Below are positions 1 through 7,061 of a DNA stretch of 8,374 nucleotides, piece after piece (position 1 is the stretch's first letter; each line of letters begins with the position of its first letter). The notes under the pieces were generated by a model. It saw only the letters and a list, made by a program, of their open reading frames with translations. It had not been told where the DNA came from and did no database searches. The DNA comes from SIG710 sp045604985 (GTDB taxonomy: Bacteria; Bacillota; Clostridia; Oscillospirales; CAG-272), in NCBI GenBank assembly GCA_045604985.1, contig JAZUPD010000020.1, positions 1-8,374 on the forward strand, given 5' to 3'. The position numbers and the translations under genes are program-made.

Positions 1-33
1 GGCTCACAGAACGACATGGCTACGATCCGACTT
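1..33 (-). other. MGI/BGISEQ sequencing adapter left on contig end (artefact)
   Basis: Read on the minus strand this stretch is AAGTCGGATCGTAGCC followed by ATGTCGTTCTGTGAGCC, which matches, from memory, the first 33 bases of the DNBSEQ/MGI reverse-read adapter. On the plus strand it contains the familiar core GAACGACATGGCTACG. It sits exactly at the window end, and the PPDK family alignment collapses at the point where it begins. It is therefore library sequence carried into the assembly, not genomic DNA. Native sequence starts at about position 34; up to three bases (31-33) could be shared by chance, since AAG also encodes the lysine often found there. Its practical effect is to give ppdK eight false residues and a false stop. 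Confidence 0.94.
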
Positions 34-2496
34 TCTTCCAAGGGATACTGCCATGTTCATAAGCTTACCAACACCTGTTGTGTCGAGCTTTGCAAAAGGA
101 TCGTTCTCGAAGATCTTTGCATCATAGTATGCAGAGAGGAACTTACCTGCATCGTCTCTGGAGAAACCGTATGTCATCTGAGTAAGGTCGTTTGTACCGA
201 AGCAGAAGAAGTCTGCATTGGCAGCGATCTCATCAGCTGTGAGACAAGCTCTGGGAATCTCTATCATTGTACCAACCTCATACTTGAGCTCTACGCCTGC
301 AGCTGCGATCTCAGCGTCTGCTGTCTCAACAACTACCTTCTTAACATACTTAAGCTCCTTAACATCGCCCACGAGAGGAATCATAATCTCGGGAACAACA
401 TTCCAATCAGCATGAGCCTTCTGAGTGTTGATAGCCGCACGGATAACTGCCTTTGTCTGCATTGCTGCAATCTCGGGGTAAGTTACTGCAAGACGGCATC
501 CACGGTGACCCATCATGGGGTTGAACTCATGGAGAGATGCAATAATAGCCTTGATATCCTCAACGCTCTTGCCCTGCGCCTTTGCAAGGAGAGCGATATC
601 GTCCTCTGTTGTGGGAACGAACTCATGGAGCGGGGGATCGAGGAATCTGATACAAACGGGGTTGCCCTCGAGAGCCTCATAGAGCTTCTCGAAGTCTGCC
701 TGCTGGTAAGGAAGGATCTTTGCAAGTGCAACTTCTCTTTCCTCAGCAGTGTCGGAGCAGATCATCTCACGGAATGCCGCAATTCTGTCTGCCTCAAAGA
801 ACATATGCTCTGTACGGCAAAGACCGATACCCTCTGCACCAAGCTCACGAGCCTTCTTTGCATCTGTGGGTGTATCAGCATTTGTTCTAACCTTAAGTGT
901 GCGGAACTCGTCAGCCCAACCCATGATCGTGCCAAAGTTGCCTGAGATCTCTGCATCAACTGTGGGGATAATGCCATCATAGATATTACCTGTAGAACCG
1001 TCAATAGAGATATAATCTCCCTCAACATATGTCTTGCCTGCAAGAGTGAACTTCTTGTTCTCCTCATCCATAGCAATATCGCCGCATCCTGAAACGCAAC
1101 ACTTACCCATACCTCTTGCAACAACCGCTGCATGAGATGTCATACCGCCGCGAACTGTAAGGATACCCTGTGCAGCCTTCATACCTGTGATATCCTCGGG
1201 AGATGTCTCAAGACGAACGAGGACAACCTTCTTGCCTGCGTTCTTCCAAGCCTCTGCATCCTCTGCGGAGAATACTACCTGACCGCAAGCAGCACCGGGA
1301 GAAGCACCGAGACCTCTGCCCATAGGTGTAGCAGCCTTAAGAGCCTTTGCATCGAACTGGGGATGGAGAAGTGTGTCAAGGTTTCTGGGGTCGGTCATGA
1401 GGACAGCCTCTTCCTTTGTCTTATGGCCCTCAGCAACGTGATCAACTGCGATCTGGAGAGCTGCGGGAGCTGTTCTCTTACCGTTTCTTGTCTGAAGCAT
1501 ATAGAGCTTTTCATTCTCGATGGTGAACTCCATATCCTGCATATCGTGATAGTGGTTTTCGAGGATCTCGCAAACCTTTGTGAATTCAGCAAATGCTGCG
1601 GGGAACTTGTTTGCCATTTCAGCAATAGGCATAGGTGTACGAACACCTGCAACAACGTCCTCACCCTGTGCGTTCGTAAGGAACTCACCCATGAGCTTCT
1701 TCTCGCCTGTTGCGGGGTCACGGGTAAATGCAACGCCTGTACCGCAATTATCACCCATATTACCGAATGCCATTGCCTGTACATTTACAGCGGTACCCCA
1801 GCTATAGGGGATATCGTTGTCGCGGCGGTAAACGTTTGCACGGGGGTTATCCCATGAGCGGAATACTGCCTTAACAGCTCCGATAAGCTGTTCCTTGGGG
1901 TCTGTGGGGAAGTCCTGACCGATCTTAGCCTTATATTCAGCCTTGAACTGGTTAGCAAGCTCTTTAAGGTCGTCAGCTGTAAGATCAACGTCCTGAGTAA
2001 CGCCCTTTTCTTCCTTCATCTTGTCAATGAGCTCTTCAAAATACTTCTTACCGACCTCCATAACGACATCGGAATACATCTGAATAAATCTTCTGTAGCA
2101 GTCATAAGCCCAACGAGGGTTGCCGGACTTCTTTGCCATAACCTCAACAACCTCTTCGTTAAGACCGAGGTTAAGGATGGTATCCATCATACCGGGCATG
2201 GATGCTCTTGCACCGGAGCGAACGGAAACGAGAAGAGGATTTTCAAGGTCACCGAACTTTTTGCCGGTTACGCCTTCCATCTTAACGATGTATTCCATGA
2301 TCTCTGCCATGATCTCATCGTTGATCTGTCTGCCGTCTTCATAATACTGTGTGCAGGCCTCTGTTGAAATAGTGAAGCCCTGGGGAACGGGAAGACCTAT
2401 ATTGGTCATCTCCGCGAGGTTAGCGCCCTTACCGCCGAGAATCTCACGCATATCTGCGTTACCCTCGGAGAAGAGATAGCAATACTTCTTTGCCAT
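34..2496 (-). CDS. ppdK: Pyruvate, phosphate dikinase (PPDK), C-terminus missing at contig end
   Basis: Cytosolic PPDK interconverts ATP + pyruvate + Pi and AMP + PEP + PPi, and in anaerobic Clostridia often serves PPi-linked glycolysis. From the start at 2496 (MAKKYCYLFSEGNADMREIL) the domain order is complete up to the break. The nucleotide-binding domain (about 1-340) has GGKGANLAEM near residue 21 and SVRSGA near 91. The swivelling domain carries GGMTSHAAVVAR with phospho-acceptor His455 and the regulatory-type Thr453. The PEP-binding barrel has Arg561, Arg617 in IRFLDPPLHEF, Glu746 in MIEIPRA, and Asn769-Asp770 in FGTNDLTQMTYG. Only 821 native residues are present against about 874 in C. 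symbiosum PPDK, so roughly 50 are lost, including the GICGEHGG segment with the catalytic cysteine (Cys831 in that enzyme). The open frame continues to a TGA at 4-6, but that stop lies in adapter. The gene is probably intact in the organism. It is transcribed away from pth-mfd. Confidence 0.96.
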
Positions 2497-2506
2497 TTTT
2501 GGTAAT

Positions 2507-2511
2507 CCTCC
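2507..2511 (-). promoter_or_regulatory. ppdK ribosome binding site that fixes the start at 2496
   Basis: On the minus strand GGAGG lies 10 bases before the ATG at 2496-2494. The frame stays open upstream to another ATG at 2568, which would add 24 residues, but that ATG has no Shine-Dalgarno sequence. The added residues also do not resemble any PPDK, whereas MAKK at 2496 aligns with the start of the Clostridium enzyme (MAKW). The start at 2496 is therefore chosen. Confidence 0.88.
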
Positions 2512-2596
2512 GTTTTTATAATATATTTTTTCGACTTTGTATAGTTTGCTCGATAAAAAAGCATACAAAAAAGAGCCTCATCCGAGCATGCATTAC

Positions 2597-2626
2597 ATTA
2601 TAACATATTTCCACCCGCCAAGTCAA
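2597..2626 (-). promoter_or_regulatory. Sigma-A type promoter for ppdK
   Basis: On the minus strand TTGACT (2626-2621) and TATAAT (2602-2597) are separated by 18 bases. The -35 has one mismatch and the -10 is perfect. Transcription would begin near 2590, leaving a leader of about 95 nt before the ppdK start. That leader has several T-runs, and short complementary pieces (GCATGC with GTATGC; GCTCG with CGAGC) could pair weakly. I recognise no riboswitch class in it. The promoter is predicted from sequence only. Confidence 0.75.
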
Positions 2627-2686
2627 GTATTTTTTGGTCAAATAGTAAATTTTTTATTAATTTCGTCATATTCGGCAAGAAACACT

Positions 2687-2715
2687 TTGACAAAATGAAA
2701 AATAATGTATATAAT
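2687..2715 (+). promoter_or_regulatory. Perfect-consensus sigma-A promoter for pth-mfd
   Basis: TTGACA (2687-2692) and TATAAT (2710-2715) are separated by exactly 17 bases, matching the housekeeping consensus at every hexamer position. An A+T-rich tract at 2641-2660 lies upstream and could act as an UP element. The start of transcription would be near 2722, giving a leader of about 26 nt. It is back to back with the ppdK promoter, with 60 bp between the two -35 boxes. I saw no convincing operator palindrome between them. Confidence 0.85.
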
Positions 2716-2747
2716 TATTAAGTAATTTTCAATTTCACGGAGATTAT

Positions 2748-3395
2748 ATGGCAGATATTTTTGATTTATTCAAGCAAATTTCACAAAAAAGAGAAGTCTC
2801 CGCTTCACAATGTGAGCCTATTTCCCATCTTGTTGTAGGACTGGGTAACCCGGGAGACAAATATTTTCATACCCGCCACAATGCGGGGTTTTTGGCTCTT
2901 GATTTCATTTCCCAAAAGGCAAATTCGAGGATAGATCGCTCCAAGTTCAAGGCTCTTTGCGGAGACGCTATCATCGGCGGCAAAAAAGTTCTTCTTATGA
3001 AACCCCAGACTTTTATGAACAATTCGGGTGAAGCAGTGGCTGAAGCTGCAAGATTTTATAAGATCGCTCCCGAAAATATCATAGTGATATTCGATGACAT
3101 CAGCCTTGACGTTGGCAGAATGAGAGTCCGTCGCGACGGAAGCGCAGGGGGCCACAACGGAATAAAAAGCATAATTGCCTGTATAGGCTCGGAAAAATTC
3201 CCGAGAATAAAGATCGGTGTCGGTCAGAAGCCACATGCCGATTTTGACCTTGCGGATTGGGTGCTTTCTGAGTTCTCAAAAGAAGACAAGGAAAAGTTAT
3301 TCAATATGCTCGGATTTGCCTACGAAGGATTAACAAAACTGCTGGAAAATGATATCGACGGCGCAATGCAGCTATGCAACGGCGCAAAGGGATAA
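2748..3395 (+). CDS. pth: Peptidyl-tRNA hydrolase (Pth)
   Basis: Pth cleaves the ester bond of peptidyl-tRNAs that drop off ribosomes, recycling tRNA in the cytosol. All hallmark motifs of the bacterial Pth family are present in the 215 residues. VVGLGNPG is at 29-36 (Asn34). TRHNAGF holds the catalytic His44. FMNNSG at 89-94 contributes Met90-Asn91, Asp116 in FDDISLD matches the E. coli Asp93 position, and AGGHNG at 133-138 provides His136-Asn137. About 27 residues precede the usual family start; this short extension (MADIFDLFKQISQKREV...) resembles what I recall from other Oscillospirales Pth proteins and may be a clade trait. The start is supported by CGGAG ending 5 bases before the ATG, downstream of a consensus promoter. 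mfd begins 3 bp after the stop, so the two are almost certainly co-transcribed and probably translationally coupled. Confidence 0.97.
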   Translation: MADIFDLFKQISQKREVSASQCEPISHLVVGLGNPGDKYFHTRHNAGFLALDFISQKANSRIDRSKFKALCGDAIIGGKKVLLMKPQTFMNNSGEAVAEAARFYKIAPENIIVIFDDISLDVGRMRVRRDGSAGGHNGIKSIIACIGSEKFPRIKIGVGQKPHADFDLADWVLSEFSKEDKEKLFNMLGFAYEGLTKLLENDIDGAMQLCNGAKG

Positions 3396-3398
3396 AAG

Positions 3399-6300
3399 AT
3401 GCAAAAGCAGATAAATATATTGACCGACAGCATAAGACGCGACAGCGAATATACCCAGCTTCTCTCTTGCACACTGAAGGAATATGACGCAAGAGAAGCT
3501 CTGCCGATCGTTGCAAGCGGACTTTGCGAGGGTGCTTCAGATGCACTTTTCGTCTCGCTTCTTGAGGATCTTGGCAGAGAAAGGGGCGGATGCGCTCTCA
3601 TCGTCTGCCCTGAGGAAAAGGATGCAGTCAGAATGCGTGATCTGCTCTGCCGCTTCGGGCTTCGGTGCGAATTTTATATTGCACGAGACCTGACGTTTTA
3701 TAACATAACCGCCTCTCATGAGTATGAGCATGAGAGGCTTAATGTGCTTTACGCTATAATGAATGGCGAGCTTGATGCCGTTATCACCACTCCCGATGCC
3801 GCACTCGGATATACCATTCCCCGAAACATTCTACGGGAATTTACGATTAAGATCAGCTATGAAAATCCGCTTTCCATAGACGACACGGTTAAAAAACTTC
3901 TTTTGTCCGGCTATGTACGCACGGAAATGGTTGACAGTGCGGGGCAATTTGCAGTAAGAGGCGGAATTATCGACATTTTCCCGCCCCGCGGAAGATATAT
4001 CGACTCTGACGGAGCGGAAATGAATGTGACCATGCCCATAAGAATAGAGCTTTTCGGTAACGAAGTTGACAGAATGGCTCTTTTCGATACCGAAACACAG
4101 AGGATCACAGATCAGATAAAAATTGCGGAGATCATTCCCGCAAGAGAGATTTTAATAACATCCGAGACCCGTGAAAAACTGAAAAAAGCAATATCACTGC
4201 AGATAAAAAATTCAAAAAACGAGCGGGCTATCCAAGAGCTTATAAGCGAAGTTCACGCCATCGACCACAATCTTGAGATCAACTTCTCGGATAAATATAT
4301 TTCTCTCGTATATCCTGAAAAGGCTTGCCTTCTCGACTATCTAAAAACTCATTCAAGAAATGCAGTTATGATAAAAGGCACTTCTGCGGTCTATGACCGA
4401 CTTGAAAGCACGAAATGGCACATGGATGAGACTATAAAGGAACTTCTGAAGGCAGGTACCATCAGCCACAAATATACAGAATACTCAAAGCCGGCATCGT
4501 CGTTCGAGTTGTTTTGCGATGAAAACGTTACCATTCATATCGACTCCTTTGCATCGGGAATGTCGGGAAAAAGGCTTGGCGGTCTTTTTGGCTTTAGAAC
4601 AAAGCATACCGTCTCCTATTCTGACAACATTGAGCTTCTCCGCGAGGATCTTCAGACCTATTCCAAAAACGGCTTCCGCATCATCCTCATGTGCGAAAAT
4701 GAGACAGCCGCAAAAAACATGAAAGAGCTTCTTTCAGAAGAAAACTTTAATACCTATATCGCAGTAAATATCGGCGAATTCAGTGCGGATACACTGCCTC
4801 GGGGAGATGTTCTCATCATTTGGTGCGAGCATCTTTCGGGCTATGAGCTTCCCGTTCCTAAGATTGCCGTTCTTTCCGCAAATCCCGACGGAAAAATCGT
4901 TGCAAGGCGCACAGAGAGCGCACTGCGAAAGCGTGTGAAAAACAAAAAGGATGCACAAAGCATCCTCTCCTATGCCGACCTTACAATCGGTGACTATGTG
5001 GTCCACGAAAATTACGGTATCGGTATCTATAAGGGCATTGAAAATGTAACCGTAAGTGGTGCGAGCCGTGATTATATAACCATTCAGTATGCGGGATCGG
5101 ATAAGCTGTTTCTGCCAACCGAAAAGCTTGATATGGTCTCAAAATATATCGGTGCAAAAGCCGACGACGGCACGGTTAAGCTCTCAAAATTTGGCGGTGG
5201 TGATTGGTTAAAGGCCAAAACAAGAGCCAAAGCCGCAGTCAAAGAAATGGCAAAAGAGCTTATTCAGCTCTATGCCCAAAGAATGAGAAAAAACGGCATT
5301 TCCTTCCCTGCCGACGATGATTATCAGATGGATTTTGAAGCGGCATTCGACTATGAAGAAACACCTTCACAGCTTGCCGCCATTGCAGATATCAAGAAGG
5401 ATATGATCAGCAGTGTTCCTATGGACAGACTCCTTTGCGGTGATGTCGGCTTCGGCAAGACAGAGGTAGCATTCCGTGCAGTATTCAAAGCGGTACTGGG
5501 GGGAAAGCAAGTGGCTATTCTTGTTCCGACTACAATTCTCGCTCTCCAGCATTACCAAACCGCTCTCCAAAGATTCCGCTCATTCCCCGTGTCCATAGAC
5601 ATTATCTCGCGCTTCAGAACGGCAAAACAGCAAGCCCTGACACTCAGAAAGCTGAAAAGAGGTGAAGTCGATATCATCATAGGAACTCACCGCCTTGTTT
5701 CAAAGGATATAGAATTCAGGGATCTTGGGCTTCTAATCATCGACGAGGAACAGCGTTTTGGAGTTGCTCAAAAGGAAAAGCTGAAGCAGATCGCAGGCAA
5801 TGTTGATGTTTTGACCCTCACCGCTACCCCCATTCCCCGAACCCTCAACATGGCAATGAGCGGAATACGCGACATTTCGATCCTTGACGATGCCCCAGGC
5901 GACCGTCTGCCGGTTCAGACCTATGTTTTGGAACATGACGAACTGATAATAGAGGAAGCCATACGCCGTGAGCTTCGCCGCGGCGGGCAGGTATTTTACC
6001 TTTATAACAATATTGAAAACATAAAGGTAGTTGCTGCAAGGCTTTCGTCCCGATTCCCCGATTCAAGAATAACCGTTGCCCACGGACGCATGGAAAAGGA
6101 TGAGCTTGAGGACATCTGGAGCGAAATGCTGGCAGGCGATATAGACATTCTAATAAGCACCACCATCATCGAAACGGGAGTTGATATCCCCAATGCCAAT
6201 ACCCTTATCGTTGAAAACGCACACAAGCTGGGGCTTTCACAGCTTCATCAGATACGAGGCAGAGTCGGACGCTCCTCCCGACGAGCCTATGCATATTTTA

Positions 6301-6995
6301 CCTATCCAAAGGGCAAAGCCATATCCGAGATATCCACAAAGCGCCTTGAAGCCATAAGAGAATATGCGGAATTCGGCGCAGGATTCAAAATTGCGCTCCG
6401 CGATATGGAAATAAGAGGAGCAGGAAATATTCTGGGCGCAGAACAGCACGGTCATCTTGACGCCATCGGCTATGACCTTTATATCAAGCTCTTAAATGAC
6501 GCAGTCCTTGAGGAAAAAGGCGAGAGGGCAGAGGAAAAGCCAGATTGCACGATAAACCTCATCTGCGACGCCTATATTCCCGAAAAATATGTTTCGTCAT
6601 CATCCCAGCGAATGGGGCTTTATAAGCATATTGCGATGATAACATCAAAAGAGGACAGAGAGGATCTTATAGATGAGCTTTTCGATCGCTACGGGGAGAT
6701 GCCCAAAGCAACAAGCAATCTTCTCGATGTGGCTTATATAAGAGCCCTAGCAATGAAATGTGGCATTTTAAAGATAGATCAGGTGGGTACGGAGGTTCAT
6801 ATATACCCCGTTAAGTTCAACTGGACGGTCTGGTCGGAGCTGAGTGGAAAAAATTCGGGCAAGATCAAGGTCATAATGTCATCCTCTCCCTATCTTAATT
6901 ACCGTTTCTCGGGAAATGACAAAATTCTCTCTGCCCTCGAAAAGCTTTTCGAGGATTATCTCGCTCTCGAGAAGGAATTGTCCGAGGTCTCTTGA
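3399..6995 (+). CDS. mfd: Transcription-repair coupling factor (Mfd)
   Basis: Mfd is an ATP-driven DNA translocase that binds stalled RNA polymerase, pushes it off DNA lesions and recruits UvrA for nucleotide excision repair. The 1198 residues fit a full-length family member (E. coli about 1148, B. subtilis about 1177). The N-terminal third is the UvrB-like module, with VRGGIIDIFPP near 186-196. A CarD-like RNA-polymerase interaction domain begins at GDYVVHENYGIGIYKG (531-546). The helicase core follows: Walker A GDVGFGKT (681-688), VPTTILALQHY, DEEQ box (782-785), TATPIPRT (808-815), TTIIETGVDIPNANT and motif VI QIRGRVGR (951-958). The translocation (TRG-like) segment with RGAGNILGAEQHGH comes next, then the C-terminal regulatory domain. 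All motifs look intact. AAAGGG at 3386-3391, inside the pth end, is the ribosome site. In many Firmicutes pth and mfd are adjacent, sometimes with fin between them; here fin is absent. Confidence 0.98.
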   Translation: MQKQINILTDSIRRDSEYTQLLSCTLKEYDAREALPIVASGLCEGASDALFVSLLEDLGRERGGCALIVCPEEKDAVRMRDLLCRFGLRCEFYIARDLTFYNITASHEYEHERLNVLYAIMNGELDAVITTPDAALGYTIPRNILREFTIKISYENPLSIDDTVKKLLLSGYVRTEMVDSAGQFAVRGGIIDIFPPRGRYIDSDGAEMNVTMPIRIELFGNEVDRMALFDTETQRITDQIKIAEIIPAREILITSETREKLKKAISLQIKNSKNERAIQELISEVHAIDHNLEINFSDKYISLVYPEKACLLDYLKTHSRNAVMIKGTSAVYDRLESTKWHMDETIKELLKAGTISHKYTEYSKPASSFELFCDENVTIHIDSFASGMSGKRLGGLFGFRTKHTVSYSDNIELLREDLQTYSKNGFRIILMCENETAAKNMKELLSEENFNTYIAVNIGEFSADTLPRGDVLIIWCEHLSGYELPVPKIAVLSANPDGKIVARRTESALRKRVKNKKDAQSILSYADLTIGDYVVHENYGIGIYKGIENVTVSGASRDYITIQYAGSDKLFLPTEKLDMVSKYIGAKADDGTVKLSKFGGGDWLKAKTRAKAAVKEMAKELIQLYAQRMRKNGISFPADDDYQMDFEAAFDYEETPSQLAAIADIKKDMISSVPMDRLLCGDVGFGKTEVAFRAVFKAVLGGKQVAILVPTTILALQHYQTALQRFRSFPVSIDIISRFRTAKQQALTLRKLKRGEVDIIIGTHRLVSKDIEFRDLGLLIIDEEQRFGVAQKEKLKQIAGNVDVLTLTATPIPRTLNMAMSGIRDISILDDAPGDRLPVQTYVLEHDELIIEEAIRRELRRGGQVFYLYNNIENIKVVAARLSSRFPDSRITVAHGRMEKDELEDIWSEMLAGDIDILISTTIIETGVDIPNANTLIVENAHKLGLSQLHQIRGRVGRSSRRAYAYFTYPKGKAISEISTKRLEAIREYAEFGAGFKIALRDMEIRGAGNILGAEQHGHLDAIGYDLYIKLLNDAVLEEKGERAEEKPDCTINLICDAYIPEKYVSSSSQRMGLYKHIAMITSKEDREDLIDELFDRYGEMPKATSNLLDVAYIRALAMKCGILKIDQVGTEVHIYPVKFNWTVWSELSGKNSGKIKVIMSSSPYLNYRFSGNDKILSALEKLFEDYLALEKELSEVS
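3711..3738 (+). repeat. Perfect 10-bp inverted repeat inside mfd
   Basis: GCCTCTCATG (3711-3720) and CATGAGAGGC (3729-3738) are exact reverse complements around the 8-base loop AGTATGAG. The same stretch contains three tandem YATGAG hexamers that encode His-Glu-Tyr-Glu-His-Glu at about residues 107-112. It could form a stable mRNA stem near the 5' end of mfd. No T-run follows, so it is not a terminator, and it may simply arise from the repeated HE codons. Confidence 0.55.
6936..6953 (+). repeat. 18-bp perfect palindrome at the 3' end of mfd
   Basis: CTCGAAAAGCTTTTCGAG reads identically on both strands and encodes Leu-Glu-Lys-Leu-Phe-Glu in the last helix of Mfd. It lies 56 bp upstream of the promoter for the next gene. 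No T-tract follows, so it is not an intrinsic terminator. A protein-binding role is possible but unsupported; the codons themselves explain much of it. Confidence 0.5.
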
Positions 6996-7020
6996 TTTTC
7001 TTTGCGGTATATGCTATAAT
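6992..7020 (+). promoter_or_regulatory. Extended -10 promoter for the PrsA-like gene, overlapping the mfd stop
   Basis: TTGATT (6992-6997) and TATAAT (7015-7020) are 17 bases apart, and TGC at 7012-7014 supplies an extended -10 (TGnTATAAT). The -35 hexamer contains the mfd stop codon TGA (6993-6995). Transcription would start near 7027, about 35 nt before the gene. No intrinsic terminator separates mfd from it, so read-through from the pth promoter could add to expression. Confidence 0.82.
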
Positions 7021-7040
7021 GAATAAAAATGTAAAGTCCA

Positions 7041-7047
7041 AAAGGAG
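7041..7047 (+). promoter_or_regulatory. Ribosome binding site with unusually wide spacing
   Basis: AAAGGAG is the only good Shine-Dalgarno match before the ATG at 7062, but 14 bases separate them, against the usual 5-10. No alternative start codon (ATG, GTG or TTG) sits in frame at a better distance, and the residues from 7062 form a normal signal peptide (MKKRRFLRFTSLFLALIM). The start is therefore kept, with translation possibly moderate. Confidence 0.65.
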
Positions 7048-7061
7048 CAATTTAAAGTAAA

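Noticed and set aside
4..6. In-frame TGA close to where the PPDK catalytic cysteine would lie, suggesting selenocysteine or a natural truncation
   Set aside because: The stop and its flanking residues lie wholly inside the adapter match, so they say nothing about the real gene.
16..1857. Long plus-strand open frames of 309 and 241 codons opposite ppdK (16-945 and 1132-1857)
   Set aside because: They lie antisense to a highly codon-biased gene, have Cys/Leu/Ser-rich low-information products with no recognisable domain, and have no promoter or convincing ribosome site. They are shadows of ppdK.
2497..2568. Upstream in-frame ATG at 2568 as the start of ppdK
   Set aside because: It lacks a Shine-Dalgarno sequence and would add 24 residues foreign to the family; the ATG at 2496 has GGAGG at a workable distance and matches family starts.
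3301..3731. Overlapping small open frames on both strands around the pth-mfd junction
   Set aside because: They overlap two well-supported genes, show no family similarity and lack translation signals.
6936..6980. Intrinsic terminator at the end of mfd
   Set aside because: The palindrome is followed by GATTATCTCGC with no T-tract and lies inside the coding region.
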